64,000 nt of DNA, taken from NCBI RefSeq assembly GCF_019645875.1, contig NZ_CP081000.1:2232001-2296000 (forward strand), written 5' to 3'. Under the pieces are notes generated by a model, which was given only the letters and a program-made list of their open reading frames with translations, did not search any database and was not told the DNA's origin. Source of the DNA: Mycolicibacterium senegalense (GTDB lineage: Bacteria > Actinomycetota > Actinomycetes > Mycobacteriales > Mycobacteriaceae). Position numbers and translations under genes: made by a program. This document shows positions 53,904 through 62,197 of this stretch, piece after piece (position 1 is the first letter of the stretch; each line of letters starts with the position of its first letter).

Positions 53904-53919
53904 GTGCGCAGTTGCGCAC
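53904..53919. promoter_or_regulatory. palindrome in MFS-arsR promoter, candidate ArsR operator
   Basis: GTGCGCA-GT-TGCGCAC, a perfect 16-base inverted repeat flanked by TAT on the left and C-TAT on the right. The AT-flanked 6-7-base arms suit an ArsR dimer. It lies between the GntR gene end and the MFS start codon, upstream of the MFS gene. Confidence 0.6.
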
Positions 53920-53937
53920 CTATAAACCGGGTCCTGC

Positions 53938-54615
53938 TCAGCAGTCCGGCATCGGTGCTCGCGCCAGGAGTTCGTCGAGGAAGCCCGCGGCCTCGCGGCC
54001 GGCGCGCTCGACGTCACCGGTGGCGATGGCCTCGACCAGCTCGTCGTGTGCGAACATGCCGCCCGGGGCGGCGCTCGTCGTGGCGACGCTGGCGGTGATG
54101 GCCTCGAGGAGCCCGCGGTAGATCTCGATCAGCACCGGGTTGTGCGATGCACGCACTACCGCCAGGTGGAACTCGGTGTCGGAGCGGGTGAACTGCGCAT
54201 GGTCGGTGGTGTCGGTGTGGGCCAGAAGTCCGCGTAGCTCGGCGAGGTCTTCGTCGGTGCGCGCGACGGCGGCCAGACGGGCGCCCTCGACTTCCAGGCA
54301 GCGCCGGACCTGCAGCACGTCGCGCAGCTCGGTTCCGCACAGCCGGCGCAACGCAGCCGATACCTCGCTGGTGGCGCGTACGTAGGTGCCGTCGCCCTGT
54401 CGGACTTCGAAGATGCCGTTGTGCGCCAGCGCCCGGATCGCCTCGCGCACCGTGTTGCGGCCGACCCCGAGTCCCTCGACCAATTCGGGCTCGGTGGGTA
54501 TCCGGCTGTCGACCGGCCATTCGCCGGAGGTGACGAGGGTGCGCAGCTGCTCGATGACCTGGTCTACGAGGCCTGTGCGTCGCGTTGTGGCGAGAGGCAC
54601 TTGAAGTCCTTTCAT
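53938..54615 (-). CDS. GntR/FadR-family transcriptional regulator
   Basis: 225 residues with an N-terminal winged helix (I-P-T-E-P-E-L-V-E-G-L-G-V-G-R-N-T-V-R-E-A-I, given here in two parts: residues 39-50 and 51-60) and an all-helical FCD-type C-terminal domain with D-x-x-F-H (D-T-E-F-H-L) metal ligands. Divergent from a CynX-type transporter gene, 31 bases apart, which it probably controls through the palindrome over its own start codon. Confidence 0.87.
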   Translation of the reverse strand: MKGLQVPLATTRRTGLVDQVIEQLRTLVTSGEWPVDSRIPTEPELVEGLGVGRNTVREAIRALAHNGIFEVRQGDGTYVRATSEVSAALRRLCGTELRDVLQVRRCLEVEGARLAAVARTDEDLAELRGLLAHTDTTDHAQFTRSDTEFHLAVVRASHNPVLIEIYRGLLEAITASVATTSAAPGGMFAHDELVEAIATGDVERAGREAAGFLDELLARAPMPDC

Positions 54616-54629
54616 CCAATCATGGGATG
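54613..54629. promoter_or_regulatory. palindrome over GntR start codon
   Basis: CATCC-N7-GGATG with the left CAT being the complement of the GntR ATG. It lies in the 31-base divergent gap to the MFS gene, so one bound dimer could control both directions. Confidence 0.5.
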
Positions 54630-54646
54630 TATGGCATCATAGCCGG

Positions 54647-55900
54647 GTGAGTGGGACCCTGCGCGATGAAACCCGGAACAATTACGAGCACGACCTGGAG
54701 CTCGAGCTCGACGGTGCCGTAGAGGTCCGCCCGGGGGCGATGGCGGCAGGCGGGGCGCTGCTGGTCGTGGCGGTGATCCTGACCGCGCTCAACCTGCGTC
54801 CGGCGATCACCAGCATCGGCCCGGTCCTCGGGGAGATGCGGGAATCGCTCGGCGCCTCGGCGGTCTGGGCCGGGGCGCTGACCACCCTGCCCGGGCTGTG
54901 CTTCGCCGCGGCGGGGCTGACCGCGCCGTGGCTGGCCCGCCGGATCGGGCTGGGCCGGGCGATCTCGGTCGCCCTGGTGATCCTCAGCATCGGTCTGGTC
55001 ACCCGGGTGCTGGACGGCCCCTATGTGGTGATCGGCGGGACGCTGGTGGCCACGGGCGGAATCGCGCTGGTCAACGTGCTCATCCCGGTCGTCATCAAGG
55101 GTTCTTTCCCGGCTCAGATCGGCCTGATGACCGGTGTCTACACCGCTGCGCTGCAGGGCGGCGGGGCGTTGGGATCCGCGGTCACTCCGCCACTGGAACC
55201 CCTGCTCGGCGGCTGGCGCGGGGCGCTGGGTTCATGGGCGTTGGTGGCCGTCGTCGCGCTGCTGTTCTGGCTGGTGGGGGCTCGAGGAATCAGCCGGGCC
55301 CGCACCGAGCAAGCTGCCTCGGGTGGGTCCGCTCGGTCCCTGCTGCGTAGTCCGCTGGCCTGGACCGTCACCTTGTTCTTCGGCTGCCAGTCGTTCCTGG
55401 CCTACATCATGATGGGCTGGCTGCCCGAGGTTTTCATCGACAGCGGGGTCAGCAAGACCGACGCGGGGCTGTTGCTCGGGCTGGTGTCGATCCTCGCGGT
55501 GCCGATCAGCCTGATCGTGCCGCCGCTGGCGGCCAAGCAGAAGAACCAGAGCGGCTGGATCGTCGGCCTCGGTGTGATCGGCACGGTCGGCATGGTCGGT
55601 CTGCTCGTCAATCCGGGTGCGGCGCCGCTGCTGTGGAGCTTCTTCGTCGGCATCGGGATGAGCGTGTTCTCGTTGGCGCTCACCGTGATCGCGCTGCGGG
55701 CCCGCAATGCCGAGGACACCGCGAGGCTGTCCGGGATGGCGCAGGGCTTCGGCTACCTGCTGGCCGGCGTGGGGCCGTTCACCTTCGGGTTGCTCCATGA
55801 CATGACCGCCGGCTGGACGGCGCCGTTCGTCATGGTTCTGGTGGTCTACCTGGTGCAAATGGTGGCAGGTGCGCTCGCCGGACGTAACCGCTACGTCTGA
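54647..55900 (+). CDS. CynX/NimT-family MFS transporter
   Basis: A 417-residue transporter with 12 predicted segments; the N-terminal L-N-L-R-P-A-I-T-S-I-G-P-V-L is the hallmark of the CynX/NimT (cyanate/nitroimidazole) family. A hydrophilic, acidic N-terminus of about 30 residues precedes the first segment. The GTG start is near the divergent GntR promoter. No cyanase gene is adjacent, so cyanate transport is not implied. Confidence 0.85.
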   Translation: MSGTLRDETRNNYEHDLELELDGAVEVRPGAMAAGGALLVVAVILTALNLRPAITSIGPVLGEMRESLGASAVWAGALTTLPGLCFAAAGLTAPWLARRIGLGRAISVALVILSIGLVTRVLDGPYVVIGGTLVATGGIALVNVLIPVVIKGSFPAQIGLMTGVYTAALQGGGALGSAVTPPLEPLLGGWRGALGSWALVAVVALLFWLVGARGISRARTEQAASGGSARSLLRSPLAWTVTLFFGCQSFLAYIMMGWLPEVFIDSGVSKTDAGLLLGLVSILAVPISLIVPPLAAKQKNQSGWIVGLGVIGTVGMVGLLVNPGAAPLLWSFFVGIGMSVFSLALTVIALRARNAEDTARLSGMAQGFGYLLAGVGPFTFGLLHDMTAGWTAPFVMVLVVYLVQMVAGALAGRNRYV

Positions 55901-55913
55901 GTCACAAGCCCGG

Positions 55914-55929
55914 GTTGTGGCGCCACAAC
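55914..55929. promoter_or_regulatory. perfect palindrome upstream of TDT transporter
   Basis: GTTGTGGCGCCACAAC, a 16-base perfect palindrome 48 bases before the transporter GTG. Its TTGTG/CACAA half-sites recur at the LysR gene start (58147-58163). Confidence 0.5.
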
Positions 55930-55976
55930 GACCTGGCGGCTACCGGTGATCGGAACGCCCCACCATCATTGTCGAG

Positions 55977-57113
55977 GTGACCACCTACGCAGCCGCCTAT
56001 ACCGCCGAAAGGCCGTTCCACACCGCGCTACTGGCCGAATTGGACAGTGCGGGTTCGGCCTTCCGGCACATCACGCCGAACTGGTTCGCCTCGGTCATGG
56101 GTACCGGCATCGTCGCGACGGCCGCGGCGACTCTGCCGCTGCACCTGCCGGGCCTGCACGGGTTCGCCACCGCGGTGTGGGTTCTCGCCGGCACCGTGCT
56201 GGTGGTGCTGGCCGGCGCCTTCGCCACACACTGGATCCGGCACCGCGAGCAGGCGAAAGCCTATGCCGCGCACCAGGTCGTAGGTCAGTTCTACGGTGCA
56301 CCGGCCATGGCACTGCTGACCGTCGGTGCTGGGGCGCTGCTGTTCGGCGCCCCGATCATCGGTCAGCCCGCGGCGCTGGCCCTCGACGTGGTGCTGTGGA
56401 TCGCCGGTACGGCACTCGGATTGGTTGTCGCCCTGTGGCTTCCGTTCGCGATGATCACCCGTGAGGACCACACCGATGTGGAGGCGGTCCCGGCCTGGAT
56501 GATGCCGGTGGTATCGCCCATGGTCTCGGCGTCGACCGGCGCTCTGCTGCTGTCACACCTCGGCCCCGGGCAGGCCGGGATGACCCTGCTGGTGGCCTGC
56601 TACGCCATGTTCGGCCTGAGCCTGCTGGCCGGGCTGATCACCACGACCATGGTGTACTCGCGGCTCATGCACGGCGGCTTCAGTCAGGTGCAGGCGGTCC
56701 CCACGGTGTGGATCGTGCTCGGTGTCGTCGGCCAGTCGATCACCGCCGCCAATCTGCTTGCCGCCCATGCCGGCTCGGTCCTCGCGGACTCTGCCACCGT
56801 GTCGGCGCTGCACGCCTTCGGCATTGTGTACGGCCTGGTGATGGGCGGCTTCGGAGCGTTCGTGTTCTGTCTCGCCACGGCGCTGACGGTGCATGCCGCG
56901 CGGCGGGGTTTGTCGTTCAGCCTGACTTGGTGGAGCTTCACCTTCCCGGTGGGCACCTGCGTGACGGGTGCCTCCGCGCTGGGTGCGGCCACCGGCGCCG
57001 TGGCCATCTCCTGGCTGGCGGTCGCGTTGTACGTGCTGCTGCTCGGTGCGTGGGCGACGGTCGCCACCAACACGGTGCGCGGTGTGCGGTCCGGCCGGCT
57101 GTTGCGCGGCTGA
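55977..57113 (+). CDS. TDT-family (TehA/SLAC1-like) transporter
   Basis: A 378-residue protein with about ten membrane segments and the family start F-R-H-I-T-P-N-W-F-A-S-V-M-G-T-G-I-V-A (about residues 32-50). TDT members export C4-dicarboxylate, sulfite (Ssu1) or tellurite-related anions. It is convergent with a LysR regulator gene. A sulfite role would suit the sulfur genes in this window but is not shown by sequence. Confidence 0.83.
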   Translation: MTTYAAAYTAERPFHTALLAELDSAGSAFRHITPNWFASVMGTGIVATAAATLPLHLPGLHGFATAVWVLAGTVLVVLAGAFATHWIRHREQAKAYAAHQVVGQFYGAPAMALLTVGAGALLFGAPIIGQPAALALDVVLWIAGTALGLVVALWLPFAMITREDHTDVEAVPAWMMPVVSPMVSASTGALLLSHLGPGQAGMTLLVACYAMFGLSLLAGLITTTMVYSRLMHGGFSQVQAVPTVWIVLGVVGQSITAANLLAAHAGSVLADSATVSALHAFGIVYGLVMGGFGAFVFCLATALTVHAARRGLSFSLTWWSFTFPVGTCVTGASALGAATGAVAISWLAVALYVLLLGAWATVATNTVRGVRSGRLLRG

Positions 57114-57127
57114 GGCCTGCCGGTTGC

Positions 57128-57188
57128 GCCGAGTGCGACGCAGGCGTCGTTCATCCGTTGTGGAAACGACTTTTGCGTCACTCTCGGC
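57128..57188. terminator. inverted-repeat region between convergent genes
   Basis: GCCGAG at 57128-57133 pairs with CTCGGC at 57183-57188, and internal arms GTCGTT (57146-57151) and AACGAC (57165-57170) form a hairpin. It lies between the TDT and LysR genes, overlapping the latter's stop, and probably ends both transcripts. Confidence 0.45.
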
Positions 57189-58149
57189 GGTGTGGATGGG
57201 ACGCGATGTGGCTGAGCAGCTCGCGCACCGCCCCCGCCGGCGGGGTTCGGCCTCCCGACCAGATCGCACGCAGTTCGCGACGCAGATCCAGCCCGGCGAC
57301 GGGCACTTCGCGCAGCCGGCCGAGGGCCAGGTCGTCGTCGACGGCCAGCCTGCTCATCACGGCAGGCCCGGCGCCGGCCAGAACCGCGGCGCGCATGGCG
57401 GCCGCCGAGGACAACTCGATCGCCGGATCGGCCTGCCGGCTCGACGGTCCCAACGCCGATCGCAGCGCAGAGGTTAGGGCTTCGCGTGTGCCCGAACCTG
57501 GTTCGCGGGACACCAGCGCGGTCCCGTTGAGCTCGGCGGGGTCCACCGGCGCCGACCGGCGGGTCCATTTGTGCCCGGGAGGTACCACGGTGACCAGCTC
57601 GTCACGGGCGATCACCCGGCTGTGCAAACCCGATGGGGCACCGGGAGTTTCGATGAACCCGAGGTCGGCGGACCCGTCGCGCACCACAGCGACCACCTGA
57701 TCGCTGTTGGCGGCGGTGAGGATGACTTGCGGTGCGGTGACACCGCGGCGCGCCGCGTCGGCCTGCAATGACACGAGCCATCGCGGCATGAGCTGCTCGG
57801 CGATCGTCAAGCTGGCCGCGACGGTGATCCGGGTGCGGCTTTCACTGCGCATCGCGGCCAACCCTGCGTCCACGCGTCCGGCGACATCGAGCAGTTGATC
57901 GGCCCACTCGGCCACGACCGCCCCGGCCGCGGTCAGCCGCGAGCCACGCGGGCTGCGCTGCACCAGCCGCACCCCGGTCTGGGCTTCGATGGAGGCCAGG
58001 CGCGCGGAGACGGCCTGCTGGGTGAGCCCCAGCTCCCGGCCCGCCGCGCCGAGGCTGCCGGTGCGCGCGATCGCCAGCAGCACTTCGAACGCTGCCAGCT
58101 CGGGCATCCGGGCGCTCAGCGGCATGCCAGGATCGTAGGTCGCGGCCAC
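57178..58149 (-). CDS. LysR family transcriptional regulator
   Basis: 323 residues (or 315 from an ATG eight codons later): N-terminal helix-turn-helix (T-G-S-L-G-A-A-G-R-E-L-G-L-T-Q-Q-A-V-S) and a periplasmic-binding-like effector domain. It is divergent from the DAHP synthase leader and convergent with the TDT transporter. It could control either; a CACAA-N7-TTGTG element at its start suggests self-binding. The effector is unknown. Confidence 0.85.
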   Translation of the reverse strand: MAATYDPGMPLSARMPELAAFEVLLAIARTGSLGAAGRELGLTQQAVSARLASIEAQTGVRLVQRSPRGSRLTAAGAVVAEWADQLLDVAGRVDAGLAAMRSESRTRITVAASLTIAEQLMPRWLVSLQADAARRGVTAPQVILTAANSDQVVAVVRDGSADLGFIETPGAPSGLHSRVIARDELVTVVPPGHKWTRRSAPVDPAELNGTALVSREPGSGTREALTSALRSALGPSSRQADPAIELSSAAAMRAAVLAGAGPAVMSRLAVDDDLALGRLREVPVAGLDLRRELRAIWSGGRTPPAGAVRELLSHIASHPHRRE

Positions 58150-58163
58150 AAACCACGCTTGTG
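58147..58163. promoter_or_regulatory. LysR-type inverted repeat
   Basis: CACAA-ACCACGC-TTGTG, 17 bases, at the 5' end of the LysR gene. Length, spacing and position are typical of a LysR autoregulatory site; the same half-site is found upstream of the TDT transporter. Confidence 0.45.
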
Positions 58164-58197
58164 AACGCCCTGTTGTGGGCCGCAGGCGACAGTGGTG

Positions 58198-58203
58198 TAA
58201 CCT
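58198..58203 (+). promoter_or_regulatory. -10 box for leaderless aroG leader transcript
   Basis: TAACCT lies seven bases before the GTG of the leader peptide at 58211, the spacing of a mycobacterial leaderless start. Confidence 0.65.
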
Positions 58204-58210
58204 GGCCGAC

Positions 58211-58285
58211 GTGACTATCGGTGTGTGTGCCGCCTATTGGCGCTTTATCAAGGCTCCGGGCGGAGCCGATAAAGCGCAGCACTAA
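58211..58285 (+). CDS. aromatic amino-acid leader peptide upstream of DAHP synthase
   Basis: A 24-codon frame starting GTG ACT ATC and containing A-A-Y-W-R-F-I-K, that is Tyr, Trp and Phe codons within four positions (58235-58246), and ending in TAA. The three residues are the end products of the pathway opened by the gene downstream. The Trp codon ends at the first base of a hairpin (58240-58277). The design is that of an attenuator: a ribosome waiting at Tyr/Trp/Phe codons changes the folding of the leader. Confidence 0.78.
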   Translation: MTIGVCAAYWRFIKAPGGADKAQH

Positions 58286-58391
58286 GCACGCATCCACCCG
58301 GAGCCCAGGCAGTGACCATCGGTCGCTGCCTTTCGTCGTTACAGGGCGCCGGAACTCTCGCAGGTGCCCACCACCAGGAAGGCACCTGAAA
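58240..58391 (+). promoter_or_regulatory. multi-hairpin attenuator of DAHP synthase gene
   Basis: Four structures can be read. Hairpin A: GCGCTTTATC (58240-58249) with GATAAAGCGC (58268-58277), plus inner GGCTCC/GGAGCC. Alternative B: GGCTCCGGG (58252-58260) with CCCGGAGCC (58297-58305), exclusive with A. Terminator-like hairpin: AGGCAG, GACC, ATC, GGTC, CTGCCT (58307-58331) running into TTTCGTCGTT. Start-site hairpin: CAGGTGCC (58361-58368) with GGCACCTG (58381-58388), its loop and stem base holding the ribosome site AGGAAGG. Confidence 0.72.
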
Positions 58392-59450
58392 ATGAATTTG
58401 GCGCAGATCGCCAACGCCCCCGCCACATCAGACCGACGGGTCCGCAGCTTCAGCGCGATCCCCAGCCCGCACGACGTGCTGACCGAGTTCCCGCTCGGTG
58501 AGCGCCGCGCCGAGCGGGTGGCGCGAGACCGCGACGAGATCGCCGACATCCTGGCCGGCCGTGACCAGCGGCTGTTGGTGGTCGTCGGCCCATGTTCGGT
58601 GCATGACCCCGAAGCCGCGCTGGAGTATGCCAGCCGGCTGGTGAAGGTGGCTGACGAGCTCAAGGACCAGCTCAAGATCGTGATGCGGGTGTACTTCGAA
58701 AAGCCGCGCACCACGATCGGGTGGAAGGGCCTGATCAACGATCCCGGCATGGACGGCACCTTCGATGTCGCCCGCGGATTGCGTATCGCGCGTCAACTGC
58801 TGCTCGACATCATCGACATCGGCCTGCCGGTCGGGTGCGAGTTCCTGGAACCGACCAGTCCGCAGTACATCGCCGATGCCGTGGCGTGGGGCGCTATCGG
58901 TGCACGGACCACCGAATCCCAGGTGCACCGCCAGTTGGCCTCGGGCTTGTCGATGCCGGTCGGGTTCAAGAACGGCACCGACGGCAACATCCAGGTCGCC
59001 GTCGACGGCGTGAAAGCCGCTGCAGCTCAGCATGTCTTCTTCGGGATGGATGACCTGGGCCGTGGTGCGCTGGTGAGCACAGTCGGCAACGAGGATTGTC
59101 ATGTGATCCTGCGCGGGGGCACCGGCGGCCCCAACTACGGGGCCGACGCGGTGGCCGAGACCGCGGCCAAGCTGGCTGGTGCCGGGCTGCCCGGACGTGT
59201 CGTGATCGATTGCAGCCATGCCAATTCCGGTAAGGATCACGTGCGCCAGGCGTCGGTGGCAGCCGAGGTGGCCCAGATGGTGCGGGACGGATTGCCGATC
59301 AGTGGTGTGATGCTGGAGAGCTTCCTGGTCGCCGGTGCGCAGTCGCCCGACGCCCGGCCGCTCACCTACGGCCAGTCGGTCACCGACAAGTGCATGGATT
59401 GGGAGGCCACTGACGTGGTGTTGCGCGAACTGGCCAGGCGGGAGAGCTAG
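58392..59450 (+). CDS. aroG: type I (AroG/F/H-like) DAHP synthase
   Basis: A 352-residue 3-deoxy-D-arabino-heptulosonate-7-phosphate synthase of the E. coli type: G-P-C-S-V-H-D near residue 67, M-R-V-Y-F-E-K-P-R-T-T near 99, G-A-R-T-T-E-S-Q near 175, K-N-G-T-D-G near 197 and S-H-A-N-S-G-K near 278. It makes the first compound of the shikimate pathway from phosphoenolpyruvate and erythrose 4-phosphate. M. tuberculosis is known for a single, unrelated type II enzyme, so this is a second kind. The ATG has AGGAAGG nine bases upstream. Confidence 0.93.
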   Translation: MNLAQIANAPATSDRRVRSFSAIPSPHDVLTEFPLGERRAERVARDRDEIADILAGRDQRLLVVVGPCSVHDPEAALEYASRLVKVADELKDQLKIVMRVYFEKPRTTIGWKGLINDPGMDGTFDVARGLRIARQLLLDIIDIGLPVGCEFLEPTSPQYIADAVAWGAIGARTTESQVHRQLASGLSMPVGFKNGTDGNIQVAVDGVKAAAAQHVFFGMDDLGRGALVSTVGNEDCHVILRGGTGGPNYGADAVAETAAKLAGAGLPGRVVIDCSHANSGKDHVRQASVAAEVAQMVRDGLPISGVMLESFLVAGAQSPDARPLTYGQSVTDKCMDWEATDVVLRELARRES

Positions 59451-60259
59451 CTCCCGCTCGGCTTGCGGAACCGGCCGCTCGGATCTCGGTCGAACTTGGG
59501 CGGGTTGGCCGGGTCGAGTTCGATGAGGACGTCGTCGTCTTCCTGGTGAGGCGCACTGAAGACGATGACTCGTGAGCCTGCCAGCGGCACCCGGGCGTGG
59601 TCGGCGACCATGTTGGCGGTCACCACCCGCCGGCCGGTCGGCCCTTCGAATGCGACGGAGACGCTGAACTGCGGGTCATCGGCGGTCCAGCGCTTGAGGA
59701 ACTCCACGTTGCGCAAGACGCCGGGGCAACGAACACCCTGACTGCGCAGCGTCGCCAACCGGCATTGGCGCCGGCGGGTGTACCGCGCGCCCCGCCAGGC
59801 CATGAGTATCGCGGTCGTCGCGCCCACCGAGCACGCCACACTGGCCACGGCCATGACTCCGCCGCTGAAATCCCTGAACCACAGGGCCGCGCCGAGCAAT
59901 CCGACTGCGGCGCCCGAGAAGGCGGGTATCAGTGCGATCCAATTGCCGGTTCTGCGTTGACCGAACGTGTCGCGCGCCTCGTCGGCAACGATGCTCGCGA
60001 GGATGAGCGGCAAGAACGAACCCACGATCGCGGTGAGGCCCCACCACGGCGACGGGTCGTGGTGCTGCAGGCTGCGAAACCATGCCGCGGCCGCGACGGC
60101 GATCGGCACCCACAGGGTGAAGGTCAGCACGGCGAAGAATCGGAGCGTCTGCGACGGCTGCGACGTCGGCACCGTGATGCGGCTGTGCTTCTCCACCGTC
60201 GAGAAGTGGGGGAGCGAACTTTCCCAGCTGCCCGGCTGCACGGTGGTATCGCCGGTCAT
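59447..60259 (-). CDS. hypothetical membrane protein
   Basis: About 270 residues from the ATG at 60259 (GGGAGC nearby upstream): a polar N-terminus of about 35 residues, four hydrophobic segments (roughly 38-58, 70-88, 105-125, 132-150) and a soluble C-terminal domain of about 115 residues with a beta-rich look. No known motif was recognised. Its stop overlaps the aroG stop, and it is upstream of nothing obviously related. Confidence 0.65.
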   Translation of the reverse strand: MTGDTTVQPGSWESSLPHFSTVEKHSRITVPTSQPSQTLRFFAVLTFTLWVPIAVAAAAWFRSLQHHDPSPWWGLTAIVGSFLPLILASIVADEARDTFGQRRTGNWIALIPAFSGAAVGLLGAALWFRDFSGGVMAVASVACSVGATTAILMAWRGARYTRRRQCRLATLRSQGVRCPGVLRNVEFLKRWTADDPQFSVSVAFEGPTGRRVVTANMVADHARVPLAGSRVIVFSAPHQEDDDVLIELDPANPPKFDRDPSGRFRKPSGS

Positions 60260-60375
60260 GCGGTGCTCCCTTCGTTCGGAGCCACCAGTATCGCCGTGAG
60301 ATCTGCCCGCGGGGGTCTGAGCCGCCCCGCGCGGTGCAGTTCTCACCAATTGTTCACAGCGGCAACATGGTTCGG

Positions 60376-61959
60376 TTAAGTGGGCGAGTCATCGTGAAGG
60401 TCGCCGGCTTCACGCTGCCAACTTCCCGGCATCATCGGGGTGGTGGCACCGGTGCCGAAAGTGTCATCGGCGAGTGTGGTCAGTCCGGCTGGACCGGTAA
60501 CACTGGATTTCCCTGCGGTACCGGTGAATCCGATGTTTCCCGCGCCGTTGATGGAGGCCCCGGTGGCGGGTTGTTCGGGCGGGGCCGGGGTGGCTTCGGC
60601 GTCGGCGGTCATGAACTCGTACCGGTAACCACGGTCTTTGGCCGTCCCGCCGCGACGTTTGCGGGCCTGCGCCCGTCGCTTGTCGATCGCGGCCGCTGTC
60701 GCGGCGGCAGCGGCTGATGCCCCGACCGAGTCCGAGGCCTGGGCGGTCGCGCTGTGTCGCATGGTCGGGCCGAATCCGAACCCGGGTCCTGCGCCGGGGA
60801 CCGCGTATATGCCGGGTTCGGCGCCGGCGGCGATCGGCGCAGGGGACGGCGCCGGGGTGACCGGCGCCGAACCGGGCCCAGGGGCAGCTGTCGTGCCCGC
60901 GGCGACCGACGGCGCCGACGGGCCCGGGAGTGCGGCGATTGCGGGGTGCTCGCCCGGTTGGGCGAGGGCCTCGGCCCCTGGGTCGATCGGAACGTCGTAG
61001 GCCTGCGCCAACCCGAGCAGCCCGAGCATGCCCAGCATCGCAGGCGAGGCCGCGGCGACGGCAGCGGCGTACAACGGAGTTCCGAGGACGGCGAACACCG
61101 CCGTGTAGGCGCCGAGGAAGAACACGTTGATGTAGGTGCTGAACAACAAGGACGGATCGGCGATGATCTCGGCGAGAATCTGAGGGATTCGCCATGGCTC
61201 GAGGATGAATTCCCTGAGCTGGTCGTACATCCCGTAGAAATGCTCAGACTGGCCGGCCAACCAGTTCCCGATCGGATCGTTGGCTTTGACCCACTCGATG
61301 AACTCCTCGTAGGAACTGATCACGTCGCTCAAGCGCAGCGACGAGCCGGACTCGGTGGCCCGCGCGAGCGCCGCGGATTGCACCATGGTGGCCGACGCCG
61401 AACTGACCGCGGCCGCCCCGGGAGCCATCAGCGTCGGTGCCGCGGTGGAGGGCGGTGTGGTGGCCACCGCGACTTCGGCCGCGGCCTGGTAGACCGTCAT
61501 CGTGGTGGCGGCCTGGACCCACATGCGGACGTAGTCGGCCTCGTTGACGGCGATGGGGACTGTGTTGATCCCGAAAAAGTTCGTTGCCACCAGCACGCCG
61601 AGGGTCGTTCGGTTGGCGGCCAACTCGGCCGGCGTCGGCATCGCCGCGAGTGCGGCGGTGTAGGAGGCGGCAGCGGTCTCGATCTGCGCGGCCACCCCGG
61701 CGGTGCTCGCGCTGGTCTCGGTCAGCCAGGCCAGATAGGGCAGGTGCGCCGAGGTGTAACGCTCGGCGCTCGGGCCTTCCCAGGCGGCGGCCTGCACGGT
61801 GCCTACCAGGGCGGTCAATTCGTTTGCGGCCAAGGAGTATTCGTTGCTCAGCGAGTTCCATGCGCCGGCGGCGGCCAGCAGCGGCCCGGCGCCCGGGCCG
61901 CTGCTGAGAAGTGCCGAGTGGATTTCGGGCGGAACGGCCATCCAGACCGGGGCGGTCAT
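60376..61959 (-). CDS. PPE family protein, PPE-PPW subgroup
   Basis: 527 residues. The N-terminal PPE domain begins with P-P-E at residues 10-12 and has the secretion motif W-E-G at 60-62. The C-terminus carries G-F-T-G-T (about 477) and P-M-M-P-G-S-W (about 508-514), the GFxGT and PxxPxxW marks of the PPE-PPW group, preceded by a basic stretch. PPE proteins leave through ESX systems and sit in the cell envelope, often in nutrient uptake. No PE partner gene is adjacent. An IdeR-like box lies about 150 bases upstream, so it is probably iron-regulated. Confidence 0.87.
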   Translation of the reverse strand: MTAPVWMAVPPEIHSALLSSGPGAGPLLAAAGAWNSLSNEYSLAANELTALVGTVQAAAWEGPSAERYTSAHLPYLAWLTETSASTAGVAAQIETAAASYTAALAAMPTPAELAANRTTLGVLVATNFFGINTVPIAVNEADYVRMWVQAATTMTVYQAAAEVAVATTPPSTAAPTLMAPGAAAVSSASATMVQSAALARATESGSSLRLSDVISSYEEFIEWVKANDPIGNWLAGQSEHFYGMYDQLREFILEPWRIPQILAEIIADPSLLFSTYINVFFLGAYTAVFAVLGTPLYAAAVAAASPAMLGMLGLLGLAQAYDVPIDPGAEALAQPGEHPAIAALPGPSAPSVAAGTTAAPGPGSAPVTPAPSPAPIAAGAEPGIYAVPGAGPGFGFGPTMRHSATAQASDSVGASAAAAATAAAIDKRRAQARKRRGGTAKDRGYRYEFMTADAEATPAPPEQPATGASINGAGNIGFTGTAGKSSVTGPAGLTTLADDTFGTGATTPMMPGSWQREAGDLHDDSPT

Positions 61960-62111
61960 CGCGCACCTCGCGAGAAGTCGGGAAGCGGCGTGGCGGGGTT
62001 ATTTGCTGTGACGGGGTTGGGGTCGCAGATGGTCATCGGTGTTGTCCCGGGTGCGGTGCGCGCAGGCGGCCCGGTATCTCCTTTCGATCACTTCGCCCCC
62101 CGGTAGCTAAG

Positions 62112-62130
62112 TTTGGTTAGCATAAGCTAA
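62112..62130. promoter_or_regulatory. IdeR-type iron box
   Basis: TTTGGTTAGCATAAGCTAA matches the 19-base IdeR consensus TWAGGTWAGSCTWACCTWA at 16 positions, with the palindromic core GTTAGC-ATAA-GCTAAC. It lies between the heme oxygenase stop and the PPE start, placed to repress the PPE gene when iron is plentiful. Confidence 0.75.
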
Positions 62131-62197
62131 CTCCAGCGGATTTGGGGTATGAATTTCCTATGTCTCGGCGGATCCGTCGTTGTGGGTAGGCGGTCGC

